Shown one piece after another: positions 8,512 through 15,758 of a stretch of 20,738 nt of DNA (within the stretch, counting starts at the first letter, position 1; each line of letters opens with the position of its first letter). The DNA comes from CAVZLD01 sp964522605. GTDB lineage: Bacteria > Planctomycetota > Planctomycetia > Pirellulales > Pirellulaceae. A model generated the notes under the pieces. The model saw nothing but the letters and a program-made list of their open reading frames with translations, was not told where the DNA came from and ran no database searches. The DNA is taken from positions 1 through 20,738 of the forward strand of contig CAZFWV010000094.1 in the NCBI GenBank assembly GCA_964522605.1. The letters are read 5' to 3'. A program made the translations under genes and the position numbers.

Positions 8512-9162
8512 ATGGATTCACGTGATTCACGATCGTCCACGATGGTAGACCCGCGAATCGCCTTCTTTGACGACTTGGCGCCGCGGTGGGATGTGACCGG
8601 GCCGGATCCAGGCAGCACGTTGCAGCGGCTGGTGGAACACTCCGAGCTGCTCGGTCTTCGGCCGGGTGATGCGTTACTGGAAGTCGGTTGCGGAACGGGC
8701 CAGATCACCGGCTGGCTGGCGGAGCAAGTGGCGCCCGGCCGAGTTGTCGGCGTTGATTTCGCGCCGGCCATGCTCGCTCAAGCGCGCCAGAGAGGCCCGG
8801 GAATGGAGTTCCAACGCGCGGATGTTTGTCGCGATTCGCTCGGTGATGCTTGTTTCGATGTCGCACTCTGTTTTCATTCCTTCCCGCATTTTCGTGACCC
8901 GCTGGCTGCTCTGAAGAATCTGTCGCGCGCCCTGCGTCCCGGTGGACGACTATTGGTGATGCACTTGGCTGGCAGTGCGCAAATCAATGCGTTTCACAGT
9001 CAGGTTGGCGGTGTGGTTGGCGGGGACCGGCTGCCCGAGGCGGATGCGTGGCCGCTGCTGCTCACCGGGGGAGGATTCGAAATCGAGCATCAGGTTGATC
9101 GGGAAGATTTGTTTTTTCTTTCCGCGCAGCGAGTCGCGAACGATTCAATCCACTTCCCATGA
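8512..9162 (+). CDS. Class I SAM-dependent methyltransferase
   Basis: A Rossmann-fold methyltransferase of the Methyltransf_11/25 type, about 216 aa from this start. Motif I is LEVGCGTGQITGWLAE, followed by the acidic strand VVGVDFAPAMLAQAR, the DVALCFHSFPHF region (motif II), and the LRPGGRLLVMHLAG strand. The substrate is not recognisable. The C-terminal part has several histidines (MHLAGS, NAFHSQVGG). The start is uncertain: ATGs at 8479, 8512 and 8542 are in frame, none has a strong Shine-Dalgarno sequence, and family similarity begins just after 8542. It is transcribed away from the metal importer and shares with it the intergenic region holding the candidate NikR operator. Its stop overlaps the next ATG by 4 bp (ATGA). 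Confidence 0.85.
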   Translation: MDSRDSRSSTMVDPRIAFFDDLAPRWDVTGPDPGSTLQRLVEHSELLGLRPGDALLEVGCGTGQITGWLAEQVAPGRVVGVDFAPAMLAQARQRGPGMEFQRADVCRDSLGDACFDVALCFHSFPHFRDPLAALKNLSRALRPGGRLLVMHLAGSAQINAFHSQVGGVVGGDRLPEADAWPLLLTGGGFEIEHQVDREDLFFLSAQRVANDSIHFP

Positions 9163-10658
9163 GCTTTGCACCCATGAAGAAACTTCGTCGCATTCCCTGG
9201 TTTCTCGTCAGTTGCCTGACGCTGGCCGGGCTGGCTTGCGGAACACCGATCGGTGCTCAGGGGCCGGTGATCCGCCATTCTGATTATCAGTTGGACACAA
9301 CGGACCCGTCGAATACGTCCTACGTGACTCCATTGCCGTTTCGTTTGCGCGGTGTGGTCCTGAACGACACGGAAGACTGGCTGGATCCCACCGAACATTT
9401 CGATAACCAAACGATGTTCTTCCTGGGTGGGCAGGCGGAGTTCATCCTTCAGGCCGTGGATCTCGACGGCACACCCTACGATCCATACCCGGGTCCGGGG
9501 CAGTCCGGCAGTCAGGATCCGTTGAGCGACGATTTTGGCGGAACGTTCATCTGGATTGGACAGAACTATGGAAACCTGCCCTTCGTCCCGGACCAGGATC
9601 TGGCCTACATTGACCAGAATATGGCAGGGGTGCCGGGAGAAACGAGACCGATCTGGTACGACGAACTGGACCGGAATGGTTTCTGGCGACCAGGCCGCGA
9701 TCCCTCCGATCCCGCCGTCGTGCGCGCCGGTGATCTGATTGAGGTGAGGGCCCCCGTGAATGGACTCGTGTTTAACGGCAAACACAACGTAAACGAACGC
9801 CATACGATCGACGTGGCTAATGATTTCGAGGTGATCATTCTGGAAAAGAATTACGGACTGCCTGCGCCGGCTTCTTTGACGTTGGATGCGTTGAAAGATG
9901 CCGATGATCTCGCGATTTATGATCCCACGCGCCAGTCCGGAGGCGAGCGGTTTCAAGGCTCGCTGGTCCAGCTTCGGAATGTTGCATTTGAGACGTTAAC
10001 CGCCGGCTCGACCCTGCAATCGGATACGACCTACACCGTGGTTGATGGGAGTGGCCGCTCGCTGGAGGTGTACGTCGGTCTTGACCCCACATTCGGTTCG
10101 ACACTCATTCCGTCCGGCCGCCTCCATTTGACAGGCGTTCTGGATCAGAAGTCGCCCAGCGGTACCGACGGATATCGGTTGTTGCTGCTGGAACCCGACG
10201 ACCTGCAAGCAGCCCTGGTCGGCGATTTCGACGGAGACTCAGTGTACGGGGTAGGCGACATTGACTTGCTGACCCGTGCGTCTGCCTCGGGAGAAAACGA
10301 ACTGATTTACGACCTGAACGGTGACTGGTTAGTGAATCAAAACGACGTTCGGGTATGGACCAAGGATTTGGCACAAATCTGGATTGGTGACACCAACGTG
10401 GACGGCGAGTTCAACACGAGTGATTTGGTCATCGTGTTGGAACGCGGAAAGTACGAGACGGACACCGCCGCCGTCTGGTCAGAAGGCGATTGGACCGGGG
10501 ATGGTCGATTCAACACGGGCGATTTTGTGGCTGCACTTCAGGACGGAGGATACGAACTTGGGTCGCAGCCCGTCGTGACGGTGCCGGAGCCCTGTGGCAC
10601 GTTATTGTGCTTTGTGGGATGGTTCGGCGTCGTCGCGAGTTTCCGCCGTATTCACTGA
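9159..10658 (+). CDS. Secreted PEP-CTERM protein with dockerin-like repeats
   Basis: The 499-aa protein starts with a signal peptide (basic KKLRR, a hydrophobic stretch, then ...PIGAQG). A second in-frame ATG at 9174 (MKKLRR...) is an equally likely start. The middle part, about residues 30-345, includes an OB-fold-like segment (ERFQGSLVQLRNVAFE ... YTVVDGSGRSLEVYVG) like those beside extracellular nuclease domains, but no catalytic motif is visible. Residues of about 350-465 hold Asp/Asn-rich Ca-binding repeats of dockerin type (GDFDGDSVYGVGDID, GDTNVDGEFNTSDLV, GDWTGDGRFNTGDFV). The C-terminus is a PEP-CTERM signal: VPEP, a hydrophobic helix, then FRR. It is probably exported and processed by an exosortase. 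Function is unknown, perhaps a surface or matrix protein. Confidence 0.82.
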   Translation: MSFAPMKKLRRIPWFLVSCLTLAGLACGTPIGAQGPVIRHSDYQLDTTDPSNTSYVTPLPFRLRGVVLNDTEDWLDPTEHFDNQTMFFLGGQAEFILQAVDLDGTPYDPYPGPGQSGSQDPLSDDFGGTFIWIGQNYGNLPFVPDQDLAYIDQNMAGVPGETRPIWYDELDRNGFWRPGRDPSDPAVVRAGDLIEVRAPVNGLVFNGKHNVNERHTIDVANDFEVIILEKNYGLPAPASLTLDALKDADDLAIYDPTRQSGGERFQGSLVQLRNVAFETLTAGSTLQSDTTYTVVDGSGRSLEVYVGLDPTFGSTLIPSGRLHLTGVLDQKSPSGTDGYRLLLLEPDDLQAALVGDFDGDSVYGVGDIDLLTRASASGENELIYDLNGDWLVNQNDVRVWTKDLAQIWIGDTNVDGEFNTSDLVIVLERGKYETDTAAVWSEGDWTGDGRFNTGDFVAALQDGGYELGSQPVVTVPEPCGTLLCFVGWFGVVASFRRIH

Positions 10659-10665
10659 TGGAACG

Positions 10666-11640
10666 ATGACTCTGCGAAATCCCAAGGCATTTACACTCCT
10701 GGAATTGCTGATCGTCATCACGATCGTGATGCTGCTGATCGCACTCCTGCTGCCGGCCGTCCAGGCTGCGCGGGAAGCTGCGCGGCGAGCCTCTTGCGCC
10801 AATAACGTGCGGCAGATTTCGTTGGCCGTGCTGCAGCATCATGAGGCGACCGGCTACTTTCCCGCCGGGAACTTCGCCAGTCGGGCCGGTGTCTGTACTG
10901 GGGCCAATCAGACGACGGCGGCACAGCCGTCCCAGGATCACGCGAATTGGGCGATCCTGATTCTGCCGTTCTTGGAAGAGAATGCCGTCTATTCGCAATA
11001 CGACTTTTCGACCTACAACGAAGCGCCCGAGAACCGCGCGGTGCGGGAGGCGTCGATCAGCGTCTATCACTGCCCGTCTGACCGTCAGTCGTCCGAATTG
11101 ACCGTTCCTGGGATGGGCCCCGCCGCCAGTTGGGATTTAGATGTGCCCTACCGTCCTGGTTCCTATCGGGCGGTGAGCGGACGCAGCGACGGACGAGAGT
11201 TTCTCGATCACCCGCTCGTCATGAATTACCCTCGACGGTGGCGCGGTGCGATGCACCTGATTGGGATTCTGGGGTTTCAACGCGAACGACTGCGCAATGT
11301 CAAGGATGGTGCGTCGCACACATTTCTCATCGGCGAATCCGCATCTCGTTCGAGACTCGACTATCGAACACTGTGGGCCTACTCGTACGGTTTTTACAGC
11401 CTCTCGTCCACCATTCCTCAATCCCGCACGCTCTGGGGCGACTACGAACGCTGCCGCGCCGCCAGCGGAATCGGTTACGGTTCGGCCTGCGCCCGGGGAT
11501 GGGGCAGCTATCATTACGGCGGTAGTTGGTTCGGCCTTTGTGACGGTGCGGTGCGCTTCGTGTCGGAAGATGTGGATCCGAATCTCTTTGCGGCCGCAGG
11601 ATCGATTGCCGGTAGCGAAACTGAGGTCTGGAGAGATTGA
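10666..11640 (+). CDS. DUF1559 protein with pilin-like N-terminus
   Basis: The 324-aa protein is a typical planctomycete DUF1559 (SBP_bac_10-like) member. The N-terminus is a type IV prepilin-like signal, PKAFTLLELLIVITIV, followed by a long hydrophobic helix and the family hallmark PAVQAAREAARRASCANN. The C-terminus ends with the usual HYGGSWFGLCDGAVRFVSED block (family form H-GG-N/A-F--CDGSVRF). The open frame extends upstream to 10594, but the prepilin signal fixes the start at the ATG at 10666, 7 bp after the previous gene. These proteins are probably pseudopilin-like and inserted in or exported through the inner membrane. Dozens per genome are common and their role is unknown. Confidence 0.9.
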   Translation: MTLRNPKAFTLLELLIVITIVMLLIALLLPAVQAAREAARRASCANNVRQISLAVLQHHEATGYFPAGNFASRAGVCTGANQTTAAQPSQDHANWAILILPFLEENAVYSQYDFSTYNEAPENRAVREASISVYHCPSDRQSSELTVPGMGPAASWDLDVPYRPGSYRAVSGRSDGREFLDHPLVMNYPRRWRGAMHLIGILGFQRERLRNVKDGASHTFLIGESASRSRLDYRTLWAYSYGFYSLSSTIPQSRTLWGDYERCRAASGIGYGSACARGWGSYHYGGSWFGLCDGAVRFVSEDVDPNLFAAAGSIAGSETEVWRD

Positions 11641-11669
11641 TCGCAGCTGTGAGGCGAAACAACGGGGGA

Positions 11670-11700
11670 GCCAACGGGGACATTCCTCAATCCTGAGGCA
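11670..11700. repeat. Dispersed 31-bp repeat, copy 2
   Basis: This is the partner of the copy at 14-44 (26 of 31 identical). It contains the inverted repeat CCTCA-ATCC-TGAGG. It lies between the DUF1559 gene stop and the end of the sulfatase relic. Confidence 0.5.
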
Positions 11701-11723
11701 GTTAGCGTAATGTGGGATAGTCC

Positions 11724-12008
11724 TCAAGCGAGTTGTTCAGTTTTGCGATCGCTTCTTCGTTGCTTCCCGTCGTCGTTGGCACCGGCTTGAGCAGCTGGTA
11801 CGAAAGCCCCCTCCTGCATTGGAGGTCGTGCAGCGTAGAGTGTTGGTTCAGCAGACGTCCATGAACAGGCTTCGTAGCGATGATCGTCCGAGAGCACTAA
11901 AATGACGTTCCGGGCATCGCCCGAACCCGCCCCGGTGACACGCGTCACGCCGCTCCCCAGCACCGTCGTCAGCGCCATCAAAAACCAGACGGTGGAATGA
12001 TACCTCAT
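11724..12008 (-). pseudogene. Truncated sulfatase, N-terminal relic
   Basis: On the minus strand a good Shine-Dalgarno (AAGGAG, 7 nt before the ATG) leads into a signal peptide (MRYHSTVWFLMALTTVLGSG) and then RNVILVLSDDHRYE, the first strand and metal-binding Asp pair of sulfatases. After HRYE the similarity stops and the frame runs through unrelated residues to a stop at 11724, 94 codons in all. The catalytic CxPSR segment and the rest of the roughly 450-residue domain are missing. In the next frame a 50-60 codon open stretch ends in the residues LNNSLEDYPTLR just before a stop, which could be a C-terminal piece left by an internal deletion; I could not identify it. The relic diverges from the intact sulfatase 81 bp away. 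Confidence 0.65.
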
Positions 12009-12089
12009 CGCTTTCTCCTTCCCGGACAAGGGAGTCGGCCTGGACGAGTGCCGAGTGCGTGCCCCCTTCATCCTACAAGGAGCATGACC

Positions 12090-13442
12090 ATGAGAGCCAC
12101 CCTTGCCTGCCTACTTCTGCTTCGGGTTCTCACACCTTCCATCCACGGCGCGCCGCCAAATTTCTTGCTCATTTTCACCGACGACCTCGGCTATGGCGAT
12201 GTTTCGACGTATCACCAGTCGGACGTACAGACGCCGAACATCGACCGGCTCGCCATCGAAGGAATGCTGTTTACGACGATGCGGGCCAATTGCACGGTCT
12301 GCTCTCCGTCGCGGGCGGCGCTATTGACGGGGCGCTATGCCGACCGCGTGGGCGTGCCCGGTGTCATTCGCACGCATGGGGAAGATTCCTGGGGCTACTT
12401 CGATCCGTCCGTGCCAACGATTGCCGACGAATTGCGGAAGAGGGGTTATCACACGGCGATCGTGGGTAAGTGGCATCTCGGACTGGAATCGCCCAATACG
12501 CCCAACGAGCGCGGCTTCGATTTCTTTCATGGTTTTCTCGGTGACATGATGGACAGCTACACCACGCATCTGCGCCACGGCAACAACTACATGCGCCGGA
12601 ATGGCGAGATCATCAATCCGGAAGGTCATGCCACGGATCTGTTCTCCGATTGGGCTGCCGATTATCTGCGCGGGCGGGCCGAGCAGACGGATCGCCCGTT
12701 CTTCCTTTACCTGGCCTATAACGCGCCCCACTTTCCGATCGAGCCGCCGGCCGATTGGCTGGCTCGAGTCGAGCAGCGCGCCCCGCAGTTGGACGAGAAG
12801 CGAGCCAGGAACGTGGCTTTTGTCGAACATCTCGATCATCGCATCGGCCAGGTTCTGGACACGTTGGAAGAGACGGGCCTGGACAAGAATACCGTCGTTG
12901 TGTTTACCGCGGACAACGGTGGCTCGCTGCCGCACGCCCAGAACAACGATCCCTGGCGCGGCGGCAAGCAAAGCCACTACGACGGGGGATTGCGGGTACC
13001 GTTTCTGATTCGTTGGCCGGGGCACATCCAGCCTGGCTCACGTTGTGATTACGCGGGCTTGGTCTTCGACCTGTTTCCCACATTTCTGGAACTGGCCGGT
13101 GCGACACCCGCGGTGGAGCTGGACGCGGTGAGCCTTGTTCCGTTGCTCAGGGGCGAGAAAATCACCGCACCACGGGACTTGTACTTCACACGCCGGGAAG
13201 GAGGGCTCGCGTACGGCGGCAAGAGCTATGAGGCGATCATTCGCGACCGCTGGAAGCTGCTGCAAAACGATCCGTACAGTCCGTTGGAACTGTACGATCT
13301 TAAAGACGACCCGTTCGAGCAGCACGACTTGGCGGCCAAGAACAACAGCGTTCTCAGAGAATTGGCCTCCGCGCTTCGTGTTCACATCCAGCGCGGCGGC
13401 GCGACGCCCTGGCAAAAACCGGTGCAGGAGGCGAACCGGTAG
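12090..13442 (+). CDS. Sulfatase (arylsulfatase A-like, formylglycine type)
   Basis: The 450-aa protein has a signal peptide (MRATLACLLLLRVL...IHGAP) and should act in the periplasm or outside the cell. The catalytic signature CSPSRAALLTG carries C71, which is converted to formylglycine by an anSME or FGE maturase. FTDDLGYGD at about 29-37 supplies the metal-binding aspartates, GKWHLG the conserved Lys/His pair, and FTADNGG the later Asp/Asn ligands. The length suits the N-acetylgalactosamine-6-sulfatase/arylsulfatase A group. The probable substrate is a sulfated polysaccharide, but specificity cannot be assigned. Two ATGs compete (12084 and 12090); AAGGAG at 12077-12082 is 7 nt before 12090, which I prefer. 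Confidence 0.93.
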   Translation: MRATLACLLLLRVLTPSIHGAPPNFLLIFTDDLGYGDVSTYHQSDVQTPNIDRLAIEGMLFTTMRANCTVCSPSRAALLTGRYADRVGVPGVIRTHGEDSWGYFDPSVPTIADELRKRGYHTAIVGKWHLGLESPNTPNERGFDFFHGFLGDMMDSYTTHLRHGNNYMRRNGEIINPEGHATDLFSDWAADYLRGRAEQTDRPFFLYLAYNAPHFPIEPPADWLARVEQRAPQLDEKRARNVAFVEHLDHRIGQVLDTLEETGLDKNTVVVFTADNGGSLPHAQNNDPWRGGKQSHYDGGLRVPFLIRWPGHIQPGSRCDYAGLVFDLFPTFLELAGATPAVELDAVSLVPLLRGEKITAPRDLYFTRREGGLAYGGKSYEAIIRDRWKLLQNDPYSPLELYDLKDDPFEQHDLAAKNNSVLRELASALRVHIQRGGATPWQKPVQEANR

Positions 13443-13718
13443 CCGATTCCCCTGCGTGGTACTCGCGGCGACGACACTCGTCCAATTTGTGTGTGCAGGC
13501 AGTCACGACGAGCGTTGGTGGACTCCCATTGAGGGCGACGATTCTCGAACGGTTGAGTCTGGGGGTGTGCTGGTGATTGCATCGTCCTACAGTTGGTTGG
13601 AGGAATTCACGAACGAACAAGGAATACTGGCTGAGAGGCTTTCGACGAGCGGGCGAGATGCGCCTCTGCACGCATTGTGCGGACGAAGACTTGAACTGTC
13701 GGCGGTGAGGTTCGGACG

Positions 13719-14807
13719 ATGGAAAAATCAGACAAGCTCGACCGTTGGCGGGGCGCCCTTTGGGGCATGTTCGTAGGCGATGCGCTGGCCATGCCCGTGC
13801 ATTGGTACTACGACATCGCCGCGTTGCGACGCGATTTTGGCGTCATCCGTGACTTCCAACCACCGCGCGACTTCCATCCTAGCTCGATCATGTCGCTCGC
13901 GAGCACAGCGGGCGCCGGGCGCGGTTCTCAAGAGGGCGAAGTGGTCGGCAGCGTCATTCTGCACGGCAAGAAACACCTTTGGGGCCGGTCCAATCGGCAC
14001 TACCACGAGGGACTGCAGAGCGGAGACAACACCCTCAATCTCTTGTGCGTTCGCGTGCTATTGCGGTCGATGAACAAAACGGGGCGCTACGATGCAGATG
14101 ATTTCCTCCGCGAGTACATCGCCTTTATGACCACTCCGGACAGCCATCGCGACACATACGCTGAGTCGTACCATCGCGCCTTCTTCGCCAACTATGCGCG
14201 GGGCATTCCGCCGGAGCGCTGTGCGGGTGTGGAGAACCACGACACCGCCTCGATCGGCGGGTTGGTCGGATTGCCTCTAGTGATCATGGCGGCATTGCGG
14301 GATAACGAAGACGCCGCGATCGAACCCACTCTACTCACCCATCTGCGATTGACGCACCGCTCCGCCAAACTGGAACGGTACGCCCACGCGTTGGGCCAAA
14401 TGCTGCCTCGCTTGCTGCGCGACTCCGATCCATCGATCGCGCCCCTCGCCTGCGCGGTTGCCGAGTCGTTGGGCTTCCCTGCCTCCAAGGTGGTCGAACA
14501 AGTGAAGCGCGAGCAGCGTTCTGACCGGCACGTGATCGGTGGCCTGCTCAGCCCGGCCTGCTACATTGAAGATTCCTTTCCCGCCGTGCTCTATCTGGCC
14601 GCTCGCTACGCGGACGATTTCGAGGCTGCCCTGGTCGCCAATACCAATGTGGGCGGCGACAATTGTCACCGAGGCGCGGTCTTGGGCGCTCTGTTGGGTG
14701 CGGCACTGGGCTACCAGGCGATTCCTGAGCGTTGGATCCTAGGATTGCGCAGCCGCGTGGAACTTGGGAAAGAAATCGACACCTTCGTTGCCAAGTGCCA
14801 GCCATGA
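13719..14807 (+). CDS. ADP-ribosylglycohydrolase-family protein with altered metal motifs
   Basis: The 362-aa, mainly helical protein belongs to the ADP-ribosylglycohydrolase (DraG/ARH) superfamily. The N-terminus has the family motif RGALWGMFVGDALAMPVHW at about 11-29, and the C-terminus has NVGGDNCHRGAVLGALLGAALG at about 310-331. The two signatures that normally bind two Mg ions are changed: the usual TDDT reads GDNT (102-105) and the usual GGDTDT reads GGDNCH (312-317). Half of the expected acidic ligands are therefore missing, so the reaction may differ from removal of ADP-ribose from protein. No signal peptide is visible, so it is probably cytoplasmic. It starts 276 bp after the sulfatase, and no partner ADP-ribosyltransferase is near. 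Confidence 0.85.
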   Translation: MEKSDKLDRWRGALWGMFVGDALAMPVHWYYDIAALRRDFGVIRDFQPPRDFHPSSIMSLASTAGAGRGSQEGEVVGSVILHGKKHLWGRSNRHYHEGLQSGDNTLNLLCVRVLLRSMNKTGRYDADDFLREYIAFMTTPDSHRDTYAESYHRAFFANYARGIPPERCAGVENHDTASIGGLVGLPLVIMAALRDNEDAAIEPTLLTHLRLTHRSAKLERYAHALGQMLPRLLRDSDPSIAPLACAVAESLGFPASKVVEQVKREQRSDRHVIGGLLSPACYIEDSFPAVLYLAARYADDFEAALVANTNVGGDNCHRGAVLGALLGAALGYQAIPERWILGLRSRVELGKEIDTFVAKCQP

Positions 14808-15137
14808 CCGAGAAGAGGTTTCGTTCGGCTCCGCTGTGAAGGAGCAACTCTGCCCTTTTAAGAATTCTATTTCCAGATTCTTACTGCCTCTTTCTTGGCG
14901 AACTGAGACGAAAAATGGTCACCCATTTCATCTAAAAGGGAGGCAGTCGTGCATTGCGCCGCGTGCATTGCGCTCTTGCCGTCCGCACGCTGTCCGAGGG
15001 ACTTCGCCAGGGAGTCAAGCCGTACAACATCCGAACAACAGTGATCTCATCCTCCACTTCCGAGCGAAACCTGGCAGGTGCTCGCAAGTTTAATCTGTCG
15101 AAGGTCTGCGTTCCAAATGCGTGAACAGGAGGACGAT
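14808..15137. other. Intergenic stretch without a recognisable gene
   Basis: About 330 bp between the ADP-ribosylglycohydrolase-like gene and the propeller relic. I see no gene or RNA. It contains a short direct repeat, CGTGCATTGCGC at 14948-14959 and again at 14962-14973 (14-bp period), and an AT-richer patch near 14855-14935. The last bases supply the Shine-Dalgarno AGGAGG for the pseudogene that follows. Confidence 0.5.
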
Positions 15138-15539
15138 ATGCAAGCGACAGCACGACTGGCAGTAATCGCTGTGATGATAATGGTCGGCAATGGCTTGGCT
15201 GCCGATTGGCCGCAATACTTGGGTCCCGATCGAAACTCGATCTCGTAGGAAAAGGGACTTCTGCGGTCCTGGCCTGAGGAGGGGCCGGAAGTTCTGTGGA
15301 CGGTTCCGGTCGGTCGGGGATTTGGAGGACCTGCCATCCAGGACGGTAAGGTCTATCTGCTCGACAGAGACGATGAGGTCGGCGATAACCTTCGTTGCTT
15401 CGACTTTGCCAGTGGCAAAGAACTCTGGAATTTCGCCGACGATGCTCCCGGGTCGGTCAGTTTTCCTGGATCGCGCGTCGCGCCTCCGCCGCGCGGGACC
15501 AATTGTCGCATGTCCGCTTTCCGCACTCCGTCGGCTTGA
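15138..15539 (+). pseudogene. Broken PQQ-like beta-propeller protein gene
   Basis: A good Shine-Dalgarno (AGGAGG) precedes an ATG and a signal peptide (MQATARLAVIAVMIMV...LAA), then DWPQYLGPDRNSIS, the usual N-terminus of planctomycete PQQ-binding-like beta-propeller proteins. A TAG at 15246-15248 interrupts the frame at codon 37. The same frame then continues with clear family sequence, EKGLLRSWPEEGPEVLWTVP, then GPAIQDGKVYLLDR, CFDFASGKELWNF and APGSVSFPGSR, up to about 15475. After that the similarity ends abruptly, and the frame stops at 15537-15539. Normal members have about 400 residues, so most of the propeller is gone. It is a dead gene with both a nonsense mutation and a 3' truncation. 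Confidence 0.8.
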
Positions 15540-15564
15540 CAGCCCCACGGCTTGGCATTACGAT
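15536..15564 (+). promoter_or_regulatory. Predicted promoter of the rex-hydCBA operon
   Basis: A perfect -35 TTGACA (15536-15541), a 17-bp spacer and TACGAT (15559-15564, 4 of 6 to consensus). Transcription would start near 15571, directly before the first Rex operator. The -35 overlaps the last codon of the propeller relic, so this promoter abuts the breakpoint of the dead gene. The leader before the rex GTG would be about 190 nt. Confidence 0.55.
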
Positions 15565-15572
15565 TCGTGTAG

Positions 15573-15590
15573 CTGTGAAACTTATCACAG
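15573..15590. promoter_or_regulatory. Rex operator 1
   Basis: CTGTGAAACTTATCACAG. The Rex consensus is TTGTGA-N6-TCACAA; this site has perfectly palindromic 6-bp arms (CTGTGA/TCACAG) with the correct 6-bp spacer, and only the outermost base of each arm differs from consensus. It lies at about +3 to +20 relative to the predicted start point. NAD+-bound Rex would bind and block transcription, and NADH would release it. Confidence 0.8.
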
Positions 15591-15606
15591 CGTTACGGGA
15601 TTCACA

Positions 15607-15624
15607 TTGTGAGGTTTTTCACAC
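15607..15624. promoter_or_regulatory. Rex operator 2
   Basis: TTGTGAGGTTTTTCACAC. It matches the Rex consensus TTGTGA-N6-TCACAA in all arm positions except the last base. Its centre is 34 bp downstream of operator 1, roughly three helical turns, so two Rex dimers could bind on the same face of the DNA. Confidence 0.8.
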
Positions 15625-15758
15625 TCGCGGGAGAGGGCGTTCCGGGTGCGGGTCGCCCGCAAACCTGCTCGAGAGAATACTGACCGACCGGCTTCAAGCG
15701 AGTTGGGCGCCGCGAGGCGGCGGGGCGGAACCTGGCGAGGCGGAGGGAGTACGAGGCA

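Noticed and set aside
13443..13718. Possible secreted small protein from a GTG at 13456 (VVLAATTLVQFVCAG...)
   Set aside because: The hydrophobic start resembles a signal peptide, but there is no family similarity or good ribosome binding site, and the frame runs into the ADP-ribosylglycohydrolase-like gene.
15246..15248. In-frame TAG in the propeller gene read as a recoded codon (for example pyrrolysine)
   Set aside because: The gene is also truncated at its 3' end, which fits simple decay. No other gene in the window uses in-frame TAG.
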